Below are positions 17,502 through 25,855 of a stretch of DNA of 64,000 nucleotides, piece by piece. Source of the DNA: Nitrobacteraceae bacterium AZCC 2146 (lineage in GTDB: Bacteria > Pseudomonadota > Alphaproteobacteria > Rhizobiales > Xanthobacteraceae); NCBI GenBank assembly GCA_036924855.1, contig JBAGRP010000001.1, positions 6,002,001 through 6,066,000 on the forward strand. Reading direction: 5' to 3'. A model generated the notes under the pieces. The model was not told the origin of the DNA. It worked only from the letters and a program-made list of their open reading frames with translations, and ran no database searches. Position 1 is the first letter of the stretch. The number at the start of each line of letters is the position of its first letter. Both the position numbers and the translations under genes were made by a program.

Positions 17502-18515
17502 ATGTCGATCGCCATCCCAGCCCCCATATCCAGCAGACGCATTCCGGTGCTGCCGAAGCGCGGCCGGATTTCCTGGTTCGAAATCGTATTATTGGCGATT
17601 TCTCTCGGGTTGGTGGTCTCCGGCATCGCGCCCAGCCTGCAGGATGTCATTCTGCTCAGTTTCCTGTTCGCGGGGCTCGCACTCGCATGGAACATCGCCG
17701 GGGGATATGCTGGTCTGATTTCCTTCGGTCATTCGGCCTTCTTCGGCGTCGGCGCCTATACCTCCACGATCCTGCTGCTGCGCTACGATATTTCGCCGTG
17801 GATTGGAATCTGGGTTGGCGCACTGATCGCCGCGGTATTTGGCTCGGTATTGGCGCTGATCTGCGCGCGGTTGCGCGGGCCGTTCTTCATCCTTTCGACG
17901 CTCGCTTTCGCCGAGGTCGTCCGGATCGGCGCGCTGAACTGGTCGTCGCTCACCGGCGGCCCGGAAGGGCTGTCGATCCCGCCTATGGCGAGCCTGGCGG
18001 GCATGGTGTTCGCATCGAAGGCGACCTACGCGGCGCTGATGCTGGGCTACCTCGTCTTCGTCTACGGCATCACCAAGGGGCTCGAGGCCTCGCGCTTCGG
18101 CTATTACCTGTTTGCCATTCGCGACAACGACGACGCGGCGAGCGCGGCGGGCGTCAATCCGCTGTTTGGACGCACGGCCGCGATGGCTCTGAGCGCGGCC
18201 CTGACGGGCGTCGGGGGCTCGCTGTTTGCGCAATATTTCCTGTACCTTGATCCGACTTATGTGATCTCGCCGGAGCTATCGTTCCAGTTCGCGTTGCTGC
18301 CGGCCGTCGGCGGTTTGGGAACGGCGATCGGGCCGGTGCTGGGCTCCTTCCTGATTACACCGCTGTCCGAATTGTTGCGCTCGCATCTCGGCAACGCCGC
18401 GGCCGGTCTGCATCTGGTGATCTACAGCTTCGGGCTGATCGTGGTGATGTTGTATTTTCCGGCGGGTCTCGCAGGCGCTCTCAACAAGCTGACGCGATGG
18501 AAGCCGTTTTCATGA
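17502..18515 (+). CDS. livM: Branched-chain amino acid-type ABC permease, LivM
   Basis: 337 residues, with an N-terminal extension and about nine membrane helices. Family marks are FLFAGLALAWNIAGGYAGL, SFGHSAFFGVGAYTSTIL, RLRGPFFILSTLAFAEVVR, and the ATPase-contact loop AIRDNDDAASAAGVNPLFGR. The segment LPAVGGLGTAIGPVLGSF closes the domain. It pairs with LivH in the membrane. The stop overlaps the LivG-type start by ATGA, so expression is coupled. Confidence 0.94.
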   Translation: MSIAIPAPISSRRIPVLPKRGRISWFEIVLLAISLGLVVSGIAPSLQDVILLSFLFAGLALAWNIAGGYAGLISFGHSAFFGVGAYTSTILLLRYDISPWIGIWVGALIAAVFGSVLALICARLRGPFFILSTLAFAEVVRIGALNWSSLTGGPEGLSIPPMASLAGMVFASKATYAALMLGYLVFVYGITKGLEASRFGYYLFAIRDNDDAASAAGVNPLFGRTAAMALSAALTGVGGSLFAQYFLYLDPTYVISPELSFQFALLPAVGGLGTAIGPVLGSFLITPLSELLRSHLGNAAAGLHLVIYSFGLIVVMLYFPAGLAGALNKLTRWKPFS

Positions 18516-19240
18516 GTGCACTTCTCGAAGTCCGCCATGTCAGCCGGTCGTTTCACACGACGACTGCTGTCGATGACGTTTCGTTTGCCGTACAGCCCGG
18601 TGAACTGCTCGGCCTGATCGGGCCGAACGGTGCCGGCAAGAGCACGCTGTTCAACCTGATCGCCGGTGTCCTTCCGCCATCCTCGGGCCAGATATTGTTC
18701 GATGGCAAGACCGTGACCGGCTGGAAGTCTCACGACATCGCCCGAATTGGCATAGCCCGGACGTTCCAGATTCCGAAGCCTTACCGGCAATTGTCGGTCG
18801 TCGAGAATGTGATGCTGAGCGCATTCCTGCGCGAAAAATCCCTCGCCGGGGCGCGCAAACTGGCCGAGGCGACGCTCGCCGACGTCGGGCTGGCGGATTA
18901 TTCAGGTGCGCCAGCGAATTCCTTGACGGTTGGGTTTCTGAAACGGCTCGAAGTCGCGCGCGCGCTGGCGATGCGGCCGAAGCTCGTGCTGTTCGACGAA
19001 ATCATGGCGGGGCTGACACCTACCGAAGTCGGCGTCATGACCGGGTTTGTCGCCGGATTGCCGGCGCGGGGCATCACGGTGATCTGGGTCGAGCATGTGC
19101 TCTATGCGATCATGAAGACCGCGACGCGAATGGTGGTGATCAATCGCGGCAGGCTGATTGCCGAAGGCGCACCGGCCGTGATGGCCCGCGATCCTGCCGT
19201 CGTGAAGGCCTATCTCGGCGAGGAGATGGTCCTTGCTTGA
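18512..19240 (+). CDS. livG: ABC transporter ATPase, LivG type
   Basis: 242-residue ATP-binding subunit. Walker A is GPNGAGKST, Walker B LVLFDEIMAGLTPTE, and the H-loop region VIWVEHVLYAIM. The signature, normally LSxGxxQ, reads LTVGFLKRLEVARALA, a weakened LSGGQ seen in some LivG-like subunits. In a two-ATPase importer, ATP is hydrolysed mainly at sites built from both subunits, so a weak signature here need not abolish transport. Start at the ATG 18512 overlapping the livM stop; an in-frame ATG at 18497 is less likely. Confidence 0.92.
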   Translation: MSALLEVRHVSRSFHTTTAVDDVSFAVQPGELLGLIGPNGAGKSTLFNLIAGVLPPSSGQILFDGKTVTGWKSHDIARIGIARTFQIPKPYRQLSVVENVMLSAFLREKSLAGARKLAEATLADVGLADYSGAPANSLTVGFLKRLEVARALAMRPKLVLFDEIMAGLTPTEVGVMTGFVAGLPARGITVIWVEHVLYAIMKTATRMVVINRGRLIAEGAPAVMARDPAVVKAYLGEEMVLA

Positions 19241-19937
19241 GGTCAAACATCTCGATGCCTTCTACGGCGCGGTGCAGGTCCTTCACGACGTGAACCTGTT
19301 CGTCGGAGCGGGTGAGATCGTTGGTCTGGTCGGCGCCAACGCCGCGGGCAAGAGTTCGTTGATGTTTACCCTCGCGGGGCTGCGGACGACCCATCAGGGA
19401 GACGTGCTGCTGGAGGGCGTCGCGATCGACAAGGTGCCTGCCTATGAGCGACCGGCCCGGGGCCTGGTGCTGGTGCCGGAACGGCGCCGGCTGTTTCCAT
19501 TCATGACGGTGCTCGAGAATCTCGAGATCGGCGCCTATGCGGCCGCGGCACGCACCGTCGCGCGCCAAACCCTCGATGAAGTGTTTGCGTTGCTCCCGGT
19601 GTTGGCTGATCGGCGCAAGCAAGTGGCGGGATCGATGAGCGGCGGCGAGCAGCAGATGCTCGCGATCGGCCGGGCCCTGATGGCCAAACCGCGCGTGCTG
19701 CTGCTGGACGAGCCCACCGAGGGACTTGCGCCGATCTACGTCAAACTGCTGTTCGATCTGATCGTCGATCTGCGCGCCAAGGGCCTGACCGTAATGATCG
19801 TCGAGCAGAATGTGCATCACGTCCTGCATACGGCCGATCGCGCCTACGTGCTGGAGAACGGCCGGATCGTCATGGAGGGCCAGGGCAAAACACTCCTGAA
19901 TGACGAACGGCTGAAGACGGCTTACTTGGGACTTTGA
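19233..19937 (+). CDS. livF: ABC transporter ATPase, LivF type
   Basis: 234 residues from a TTG start at 19233 that overlaps the end of livG by eight bases. Walker A GANAAGKSS (with Ala-Ala in place of the common Gly-Ala), the signature MSGGEQQMLAIGRALM and Walker B VLLLDEPTEGLAP are all present, then the H-loop VEQNVHHVL. This subunit carries the canonical LSGGQ-like signature that the LivG-type partner lacks. It powers the importer with LivG, LivH and LivM. No other start codon lies in a sensible place. Confidence 0.93.
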   Translation: MLEVKHLDAFYGAVQVLHDVNLFVGAGEIVGLVGANAAGKSSLMFTLAGLRTTHQGDVLLEGVAIDKVPAYERPARGLVLVPERRRLFPFMTVLENLEIGAYAAAARTVARQTLDEVFALLPVLADRRKQVAGSMSGGEQQMLAIGRALMAKPRVLLLDEPTEGLAPIYVKLLFDLIVDLRAKGLTVMIVEQNVHHVLHTADRAYVLENGRIVMEGQGKTLLNDERLKTAYLGL

Positions 19938-19939
19938 CG

Positions 19940-20917
19940 ATGATCACCGACATTCACTGCCATTTCGTGCCGGACGAGTTCTTTCGCTTCGCGCAGACGC
20001 GCGACGAATTTGCCATCAAGATCAAGCGCCGGGAAGGCAACGCTGTCGATCTCGATATTCGCGGCATGCATTTTGGCCTCAACACCACCTTCTTCGAGAT
20101 GCCCAGGCAGGTGGAGCGCATGCAGCGCGATGGCGTGGAACGCACCATCCTGTCGCTGGCGACGCCGTTCATCGATTATCATCTCGATGCCGGGATCGCG
20201 ATCGAGGCGGCGCGGGTTTTCAATGACTCGCTGGCATCCGCAATTGCATCTGATCGGGCGCATTTCGGTGGATGGGCGCTGCTTCCGATGCAGGATCCGC
20301 AGGCAGCGGCGCTGGAACTGCGTCGTTGTGTTAGAGATCACGGATTTGTCGGCGGCCATATCGCCTCCAACGTCCGAGGCGTTTATCTGCATGATCAGCA
20401 GTTCGAGCCCATTTTCCAGGCCGCCATCGATCTGAATGTGCCGCTGTTCGTGCATCCGGCCGATCCGCTCGGCAAGGATCGCACCAGGGAATACGAACTG
20501 ACCATCGTGGCGGGCTATCTGTTCGATAATACGATCAATATCCTGAAGATGATCTGTTCGGGTTTTCTGGATCGATGGCCGACCTTGAAGCTGGTCTGTG
20601 CCCATGCCGGCGCCTTCAGTCCGATCCTGCGCGCACGGATGCAGCGCGAGGTCGATACCAACCCACAGCTGTCCAGCACGCTGAAGATGCCGGTCGGCGA
20701 GTATCTTCGCCGCTTGTACTTTGACACTATTTGCTTCGAGCCGGCGATCCTGCGCTATGTGGCGGATGTGGTGCCCGTGGAGCATCTGCTGCTGGGCAGC
20801 GACGCGCCGTTTCCGCTCGGCGAGCCCGATCCGGTGAATTTCGTCCGCAACGCGTTGCCGGCGGATCAGGTCGAGCTGATCCTGAGCCGCAACTTCGACC
20901 GCATGCTGGGGGTCTGA
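19940..20917 (+). CDS. Amidohydrolase 2 family protein (ACMSD/decarboxylase-like)
   Basis: 325-residue metal enzyme of the TIM-barrel group that includes alpha-amino-beta-carboxymuconate semialdehyde decarboxylase and gamma-resorcylate decarboxylase. The N-terminal metal motif is DIHCHF (residues 4-9), followed by the His in LFVHPADPLG, the His in CAHAGAF and the catalytic Asp in LLGSDAPFPLGEPD. Members decarboxylate or hydrolyse aromatic or ring-opened acids. It begins two bases after livF and ends directly at the next start codon, so it belongs to the operon and probably acts on the imported compound or a product of it. Confidence 0.87.
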   Translation: MITDIHCHFVPDEFFRFAQTRDEFAIKIKRREGNAVDLDIRGMHFGLNTTFFEMPRQVERMQRDGVERTILSLATPFIDYHLDAGIAIEAARVFNDSLASAIASDRAHFGGWALLPMQDPQAAALELRRCVRDHGFVGGHIASNVRGVYLHDQQFEPIFQAAIDLNVPLFVHPADPLGKDRTREYELTIVAGYLFDNTINILKMICSGFLDRWPTLKLVCAHAGAFSPILRARMQREVDTNPQLSSTLKMPVGEYLRRLYFDTICFEPAILRYVADVVPVEHLLLGSDAPFPLGEPDPVNFVRNALPADQVELILSRNFDRMLGV

Positions 20918-21454
20918 ATGGACATTCGAAGGCTGACACTGGTCAAGGACGTAGTCTATGCTGAGGGTGGACTGCCCGCAAATACGCCGGTGACACGCGT
21001 GGCCGCCTGCGCGGTGATCGCGAACCCGCTGGCGGGGCGCGCGCAGGACGACGTTGACGAACTGGTCGCGTTCGGTGCCGAACTCGGCGAGTTGCTGGTT
21101 CGGGAAGCCCTGACGATGCTGCCGCGGCCGGCGATCTCCTATGGCAAGGCCGCGATCGTCGGCACCTCCGGTGATATCGAGCATGCGGCGGCCATTCTGC
21201 ATCCGCGGATGGGAAAACCCATTCGGGCCGCGATCGGCGGCGGGCAGGCGATCATCCCGTCCAATGTCAAGATCGGCGCTGTCGGCTGCAGCATCGACAT
21301 CCCGCTGGGCGACAAGGACGATGTCTGGGCGTTCGATCAGTTCGACACGCTCAGCGTGATGATTGCGAATGCGCCGCGGCCCGATGAGATTGTCGTCATT
21401 GTTGCGCTGGCGGATGGCGGGCGGCCGCGCCCGCGCGTGAGGAAGCCGTCATGA
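20918..21454 (+). CDS. Amino acid synthesis family protein (DUF1185)
   Basis: 178 residues matching the AA_synth family by the segments TRVAACAVIANPLAGRAQDD, GKAAIVGTSGDIEHAAAILHP, RAAIGGGQAIIPS and the end IVVIVALADGGRPRPRV. The family is widespread in catabolic operons of proteobacteria next to Liv-type transporters; its biochemical role is not established and the name is historical. Start ATG lies immediately after the stop of the amidohydrolase gene, and the stop overlaps the DUF1330 start by ATGA, which argues for stoichiometric co-expression. Confidence 0.85.
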   Translation: MDIRRLTLVKDVVYAEGGLPANTPVTRVAACAVIANPLAGRAQDDVDELVAFGAELGELLVREALTMLPRPAISYGKAAIVGTSGDIEHAAAILHPRMGKPIRAAIGGGQAIIPSNVKIGAVGCSIDIPLGDKDDVWAFDQFDTLSVMIANAPRPDEIVVIVALADGGRPRPRVRKPS

Positions 21455-21741
21455 AGATGCGAAGCATCATCGTCAACGAACTCACCGTGACCGATCCGGT
21501 GAAGTACAAGACATATCAGGATCAGGTGCCGGCAACGCTCGCACTGTTCGGCGGCCAGTACGTCGCGCGCGGCGCACCGGAACCCGTGCTTGGCGATGCA
21601 CCGAGCCCGCGCGTTGTCGTTCTGGAATTTCCGAGCCGGGAACGGGCTCTGGCCTGGTTTCATTCGCCCGAATTTCAGCAAATTCTGGCCATCCGAAATG
21701 AAGCTTCCACGTCGCGGGTCTATTTCCTCGAAGGTGAATAG
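21451..21741 (+). CDS. DUF1330 family protein
   Basis: 96 residues with the ferredoxin-like dimeric alpha-beta barrel pattern of DUF1330: ELTVTDPVKYKTYQDQVP, then GGQYVARGAPEPVLG, VVLEFPSRERALAWFHSPEF and a final strand SRVYFLEG. Such proteins are small-molecule isomerases, lactonase-like or ligand-binding proteins in degradation pathways; no specific reaction can be claimed. Coupled to the DUF1185 gene by an ATGA overlap and followed after 43 bases by the iron-sulfur subunit gene. Confidence 0.87.
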   Translation: MKMRSIIVNELTVTDPVKYKTYQDQVPATLALFGGQYVARGAPEPVLGDAPSPRVVVLEFPSRERALAWFHSPEFQQILAIRNEASTSRVYFLEGE

Positions 21742-21784
21742 ATCAGATGCAGACCAAGACCGGCGGGTCATCGTGGAGCACGAC

Positions 21785-22279
21785 ATGAAAGACAGTCCCG
21801 ACCTTGAGCATGTCCGGCTGACGGTGAACGGAACGCTGTTCGAACGCGACGTCGAACCGCGTCGTCATCTCGGCGACTTCCTGCGGCACGATCTGCAACT
21901 CACTGGAACGCATATCGGCTGCGAACACGGCGTTTGCGGCGCGTGCACGGTCATTGTAAATGACGTGGCGGTGCGGTCGTGTCTGATGTTTGCCGGGCAG
22001 GCTGATGGCGCGACGGTGCAAACGGTAGAGGGGCTGGCCGAGCCGGGTGGTCAGTTGCATCCGATCCAGCGGGCGTTCTGGAACCGGCATGGATTGCAGT
22101 GCGGGTTCTGTACGCCGGGCATGATGATGACTCTCACGGCCTTGCTGTCCGAAAATCCACATACCGACGAAACCGAGATTCGCGATGCGATCTCCGGAAA
22201 TATCTGTCGCTGTACGGGTTACGAGACCATCGTCGATGCCGCGCTGGATGCCGCGCGCGCGCTCCGCGGAGAAGCCTGA
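21785..22279 (+). CDS. Molybdenum hydroxylase small subunit, two [2Fe-2S] clusters (CoxS type)
   Basis: 164 residues, start ATG 21785 preceded by GGAGC. The plant-type ferredoxin domain has Cys46, Cys51, Cys54 and Cys66 (IGCEHGVCGACTV); the helical domain has Cys106, Cys109, Cys141 and Cys143 (LQCGFCTPGM and ICRCTGY). It carries electrons from the molybdenum centre of the large subunit, encoded directly downstream with an ATGA overlap. A FAD subunit (CoxM type), which normally completes the chain, is not in this operon or elsewhere in the window. Confidence 0.95.
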   Translation: MKDSPDLEHVRLTVNGTLFERDVEPRRHLGDFLRHDLQLTGTHIGCEHGVCGACTVIVNDVAVRSCLMFAGQADGATVQTVEGLAEPGGQLHPIQRAFWNRHGLQCGFCTPGMMMTLTALLSENPHTDETEIRDAISGNICRCTGYETIVDAALDAARALRGEA

Positions 22280-24621
22280 TGGGTGTGCGCTATTTCGGCG
22301 CCGAGGTGCGCCGCATCGAGGATCCCAGACTGATTACCGGGCAGGGCCGCTATCTCGACGACCTCAAGATTGCCGGCGTGCTGCACGCGGCCTTCGTGCG
22401 CTCCGGCCATGCTCATGCACGCATCCTCGGCATCGACTGCGCCGCAGCGCGACAAATGCCCGGCGTCGTCGCGGTTTACGCCGCGGCTGATCTTGGGAGC
22501 ATCGCAAGCAAGCCGATGCCCTTCACCGTCCCGGTGGGCAACATCAAGCAGCCGCTGAACTACCAGCCGCTGGCCGATCGCGAGGTCTGCCACGTCGGTG
22601 TGCCGATCGTCGTTGTCATCGCCGAGAGCAGATCGATGGCGGAGGACGCCGCGGCGATGGTCGAGGTGGACTATGAGGTGCTGGAGGCGGTGGTCGATTG
22701 GCGCAAGGCGCTCGATCCGAACTCGCCGCGGGCCCATGCAGAGGCGCCCGACAATCTGGTTGCCTCGTTGCATGGTCGTTTCGGCGAAGTGGAAGCGATC
22801 TTCGCAAACGCGCCGCATGTCTTTGCCGAGACATTTGAAACCCATCGCGGTGGCTGTCATTCCATGGAATGCCGCGGCGTCGTGGCCATGCCCGACCCGA
22901 TGGGCGAAGGCCTAACGGTCTGGACCTCGACGCAAATGCCGCACATGGTCCGGCGGCTGATCGCTGATCACCTCGGCCGTGAAGAGCGCACGGTGCGAGT
23001 CATCGCACCTGACGTCGGCGGCGGCTTTGGTCCCAAGGGCGTGTTTTACCCGGAGGAGGTCGTGCTTCCGCTGGTGGCGCTGAAACTACAGCGGCCGATC
23101 AAATGGGTCGAGGATCGCAGCGAGCATTTCGTGGCTACCGCGCAGCAGCGCGACCAGGCATGGTCGCTCGAAGTTGCGGCCGATCGGGATGGTCGTCTGC
23201 TGGGCGTGCGCGGCCGTTGCCTGCATGACAATGGTGGCTATGTCCCCTATGGGCTGGTCGCAGCCGTAACATCGCTTGCCGCTTTCCCGGGGCCTTACGC
23301 GCTGCAGGCGGTCGATGTCCGGATCGACATCGTTTTCACAAATCTTGTCCCTAACACGCCGGTGCGTGGCGCCGGGCGCCCGACCACATGTTTCGTGCTG
23401 GAGCGGCTTGCCGACCGCGTCGCCCGCGAACTGTCGATCGATCCCGCCGAGGTGCGGCGGCGCAGTTTTGTGCGCAAGGAGCAATTTCCCTATCTCACTG
23501 GCATGAAGGCGCGCGACGGCTCGCCGATCAGCTATGACAGCGGTGACTATCACGCCTGCCTCGAGGCCGTGATCGTTCGCGCCGGCGACGATTTTGCCGA
23601 GCGGCAGAAAACTGCGTTGGCGCAGGGTCGCTATCTCGGTCGCGGCATCGCCAGTTACACCGAGGACACCGGGCTTGCACCGTTTGAGGGGGCCGCAATT
23701 CGGGTCGAGCCCAGCGGCAAGGTGGTGATCGCGACCGGCGCCGCCAGCCAGGGCCAGGGTCATGCGACCATCTTTGCGCAGATTTGCGCGGATATCCTTG
23801 GCGTTGGGATCGAAGACATCGTCGTCGAATCGGCCGATACCAACGCGTTCCCACTTGGCATTGGCGCCATTGCCAGCCGCACGGCGGTGACGGCCGGCTC
23901 ATCGGTGCATCAAGCCGCGGTTGCCGTGCGTGCCAAGGCCATCAAGGTCGCGAGTGAGATGCTCGAGGCATCGGAAGCCGATCTGGTGTTGGAAGATGGT
24001 GCCGTGCGCGTGGTCGGCGTCGCCGGCATGAACGTGCCGCTCGGCCAGATCGCATCGCGCCTCAACGGCATGTCGGGAATTCCAATGTTCGCTGGCCTCG
24101 AGCCGGGACTCTCGGCCACGGCCTTCTATGAAGCCCGGAAAACCACTTTCGCCAACGGGACGCATCTTGTGGAGGTGGAAGTGGACGTTGATACCGGCCG
24201 TGTCGAGATTATGCGCTACGTCGTTGGCCACGATTGCGGGTTGCTGATCAATCCCATGCTGGTCGATGGCCAGGTCCGCGGCGGCGTCGTGCACGGCATC
24301 GGCAACGCGCTGTTCGAGCGCATGATCCATGACGAAAACGGTCAGCCTGTCACGACAAACTATGCCGACTATCTGCTACCGACCGCGCCCGAAGTACCCC
24401 GTATCGAAATCATCCACATCCAGTCGCCGTCGCCGTTGAATCCGATCGGCGTGAAGGGGGCAGGCGAGGGCGGCACGATTCCCGCTGCTGCTTGCATCAT
24501 CTCGGCGATCGAAGACGCGTTGCGGCCATTCGGCGTGCGCGTCACCGAGCATCCGGTCTCGCCGGCGCGGATTCGCCAGTTGATCAAGGCGGGTTTACAA
24601 GCGTCTCCGCCGAGCGGTTGA
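22279..24621 (+). CDS. Molybdopterin-binding hydroxylase large subunit (xanthine dehydrogenase/CoxL superfamily)
   Basis: 780 residues, beginning GVRYFGAEVRRIEDPRLITG as in CoxL-like subunits. The Moco-binding parts are visible: DVGGGFGPKG (about 250), PVRGAGRPTTCFVLERL (about 365), GAASQGQGHAT, and the catalytic glutamate in GVKGAGEGGTI near the C-terminus. The loop PVRGAGR resembles the AYRGAGR of form II enzymes and lacks the Cys of true CO dehydrogenase, so it should hydroxylate a carbon of an aldehyde, aromatic or N-heterocycle using water. It pairs with the 2Fe-2S subunit. Substrate unknown; operon context favours the imported compound. Confidence 0.93.
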   Translation: MGVRYFGAEVRRIEDPRLITGQGRYLDDLKIAGVLHAAFVRSGHAHARILGIDCAAARQMPGVVAVYAAADLGSIASKPMPFTVPVGNIKQPLNYQPLADREVCHVGVPIVVVIAESRSMAEDAAAMVEVDYEVLEAVVDWRKALDPNSPRAHAEAPDNLVASLHGRFGEVEAIFANAPHVFAETFETHRGGCHSMECRGVVAMPDPMGEGLTVWTSTQMPHMVRRLIADHLGREERTVRVIAPDVGGGFGPKGVFYPEEVVLPLVALKLQRPIKWVEDRSEHFVATAQQRDQAWSLEVAADRDGRLLGVRGRCLHDNGGYVPYGLVAAVTSLAAFPGPYALQAVDVRIDIVFTNLVPNTPVRGAGRPTTCFVLERLADRVARELSIDPAEVRRRSFVRKEQFPYLTGMKARDGSPISYDSGDYHACLEAVIVRAGDDFAERQKTALAQGRYLGRGIASYTEDTGLAPFEGAAIRVEPSGKVVIATGAASQGQGHATIFAQICADILGVGIEDIVVESADTNAFPLGIGAIASRTAVTAGSSVHQAAVAVRAKAIKVASEMLEASEADLVLEDGAVRVVGVAGMNVPLGQIASRLNGMSGIPMFAGLEPGLSATAFYEARKTTFANGTHLVEVEVDVDTGRVEIMRYVVGHDCGLLINPMLVDGQVRGGVVHGIGNALFERMIHDENGQPVTTNYADYLLPTAPEVPRIEIIHIQSPSPLNPIGVKGAGEGGTIPAAACIISAIEDALRPFGVRVTEHPVSPARIRQLIKAGLQASPPSG

Positions 24622-24680
24622 CACCCCCTCGTTGGAGCGCAAGTCTTCAATATCGATTATCCGGTTCGGAGCTAAAAGAG

Positions 24681-25145
24681 ATGACCAGCAAACCAGCGTT
24701 TCAGGCCTCGCCCACCAATCCGAACATCAAGGAAATCCAGACCATTCCGGAGCGGCGGCCCGACATGCCCTACGCGCCGGCTATTCGGGTCGAGAGCCCC
24801 TGCGGGCTGTTGTTCATCTCCGGTGCGACGCCGTCGCCATTGTATCACAAGCATCCGCACGACATCAGCGAACATGATCATCCCAACCGGATCGAGGATC
24901 AGACCAGGCGTGCGATGGAGACGATCAAGAGCATTCTCGATCATGAGGGTCTAGCATGGACTGATATCGTCAAGGTGACTAAATATCTTACCGACGTCCG
25001 CGATCAGGATGGCATGGTGGCCGTCCTGAAGGAATATTTCGGAACCTGGACACCCGCGAGCACGACGATCTGCATCAATCAGCTGTCGACGCCGGGTGCA
25101 CGTATCGAGCTTGACATGATCGCTGCATTCCCTTCGGCAAAATAG
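24681..25145 (+). CDS. RidA/YjgF family protein
   Basis: 154 residues with the Rid fold: SPCGLLFISGATPSPLYHK, the helix DQTRRAMETIKSILDHEGLAWTDIVKVT given here only in part as TIKSILDHEGLAWTDIVK, and the end TTICINQLSTPGARIELDM. Rid proteins deaminate reactive enamine/imine intermediates or hydrolyse related compounds in catabolism. The segment STPGARIELDM replaces the RVAR-type arginine motif of archetypal RidA by GARIE, still with one Arg. Last gene of the LysR-controlled operon, 59 bases after the large subunit; its presence hints at a nitrogen-containing substrate. Confidence 0.87.
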   Translation: MTSKPAFQASPTNPNIKEIQTIPERRPDMPYAPAIRVESPCGLLFISGATPSPLYHKHPHDISEHDHPNRIEDQTRRAMETIKSILDHEGLAWTDIVKVTKYLTDVRDQDGMVAVLKEYFGTWTPASTTICINQLSTPGARIELDMIAAFPSAK

Positions 25146-25372
25146 AGCGATCTGCAAAAGCGTTCTTTTCATGGGAGCCTCTTTCTCTTTCCACGAGAGG
25201 CTTGAAGGGTACCCTCGCAGAACAGAGCGGAGCGTGAAGCGCGCGTACATCCATCGGACGCAATGCGGATCTTCGGGATGCGCGCTTACACAAGCGCTTT
25301 AATTCGGTCCTGGGCGGTTGGATATAGCGCCGGGATTTCCTAATGTCCGCTACCGAATCATAAGGAGCCACC

Positions 25373-25669
25373 ATGGCCAAGATGACGAAAACCCAATTGA
25401 TCGATGCTATTTCAGAAGCAAGCCAAGTGTCCAAGAATGACGTAAGGGCCGTCATCGAGCACATGGCCACCGTTGGGTATAAAGAACTGAATGAATCCGG
25501 CGAGTTTGTAATCCCCGGATTTGCGAAGATGTCGGTCGTCAATAAGCCCGCAACTGAAGCTCGCAGCGGCATTAATCCTTTTACGAAAGAGCCGATGGAA
25601 TTCGCGGCCAAACCGGCCAGCAAAACCGTCAAGGCCTCGCCGTTGAAAGTCGCCAAAGACGCTGTTTAA
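25373..25669 (+). CDS. HU-family DNA-binding protein
   Basis: 98 residues, start ATG 25373 with AAGGAG five bases upstream. The helical start MTKTQLIDAISEASQVSKND and the beta-arm GINPFTKEPMEFAAKPASKTV fit HU/IHF proteins, although the classical arm RNPxTG is replaced by INPFTKEP and the core GFGxF by IPGFAKM. This is the divergent HU-like type found in many alphaproteobacteria in addition to the main HU. It binds DNA in the nucleoid with little sequence preference. It is a single gene; the 227 bases before it hold a 7-bp inverted repeat (25176-25202) and no other feature I can support. Confidence 0.88.
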   Translation: MAKMTKTQLIDAISEASQVSKNDVRAVIEHMATVGYKELNESGEFVIPGFAKMSVVNKPATEARSGINPFTKEPMEFAAKPASKTVKASPLKVAKDAV

Positions 25670-25855
25670 GCGGGCCGCCAAAGCGCAGACCGGCTATACC
25701 GTTTTGTATTGAGAGGCCTTCGTAACCCACAGGTCGAATGCCTGGCCTATAGAAGATCGGCATTACAGCTTGAAGCATATGCGAAGGTACTCGGGGGAAA
25801 ACGGTGCAATACCTGTCGCGAAGGGCGGCGCCGGGCGCGCCCGATTTGCGAGGGT

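Noticed and set aside
19934..20917. TTG start two codons upstream for the amidohydrolase after livF
   Set aside because: The ATG at 19940 gives the usual family start ITDIHCHF and avoids overlap with the livF stop.
22279..24621. Annotation as aerobic CO dehydrogenase
   Set aside because: The active-site loop has no Cys (PVRGAGR) and the FAD subunit is missing.
20918..24621. Possible mobile element around the Liv/Mo-hydroxylase operon
   Set aside because: No transposase, terminal inverted repeats, integrase or attachment site seen; GC content equals that of flanks.
25176..25202. AGCCTCT/AGAGGCT inverted repeat after RidA as terminator
   Set aside because: Loop of 13 bases and no T run; too weak to list as a terminator.
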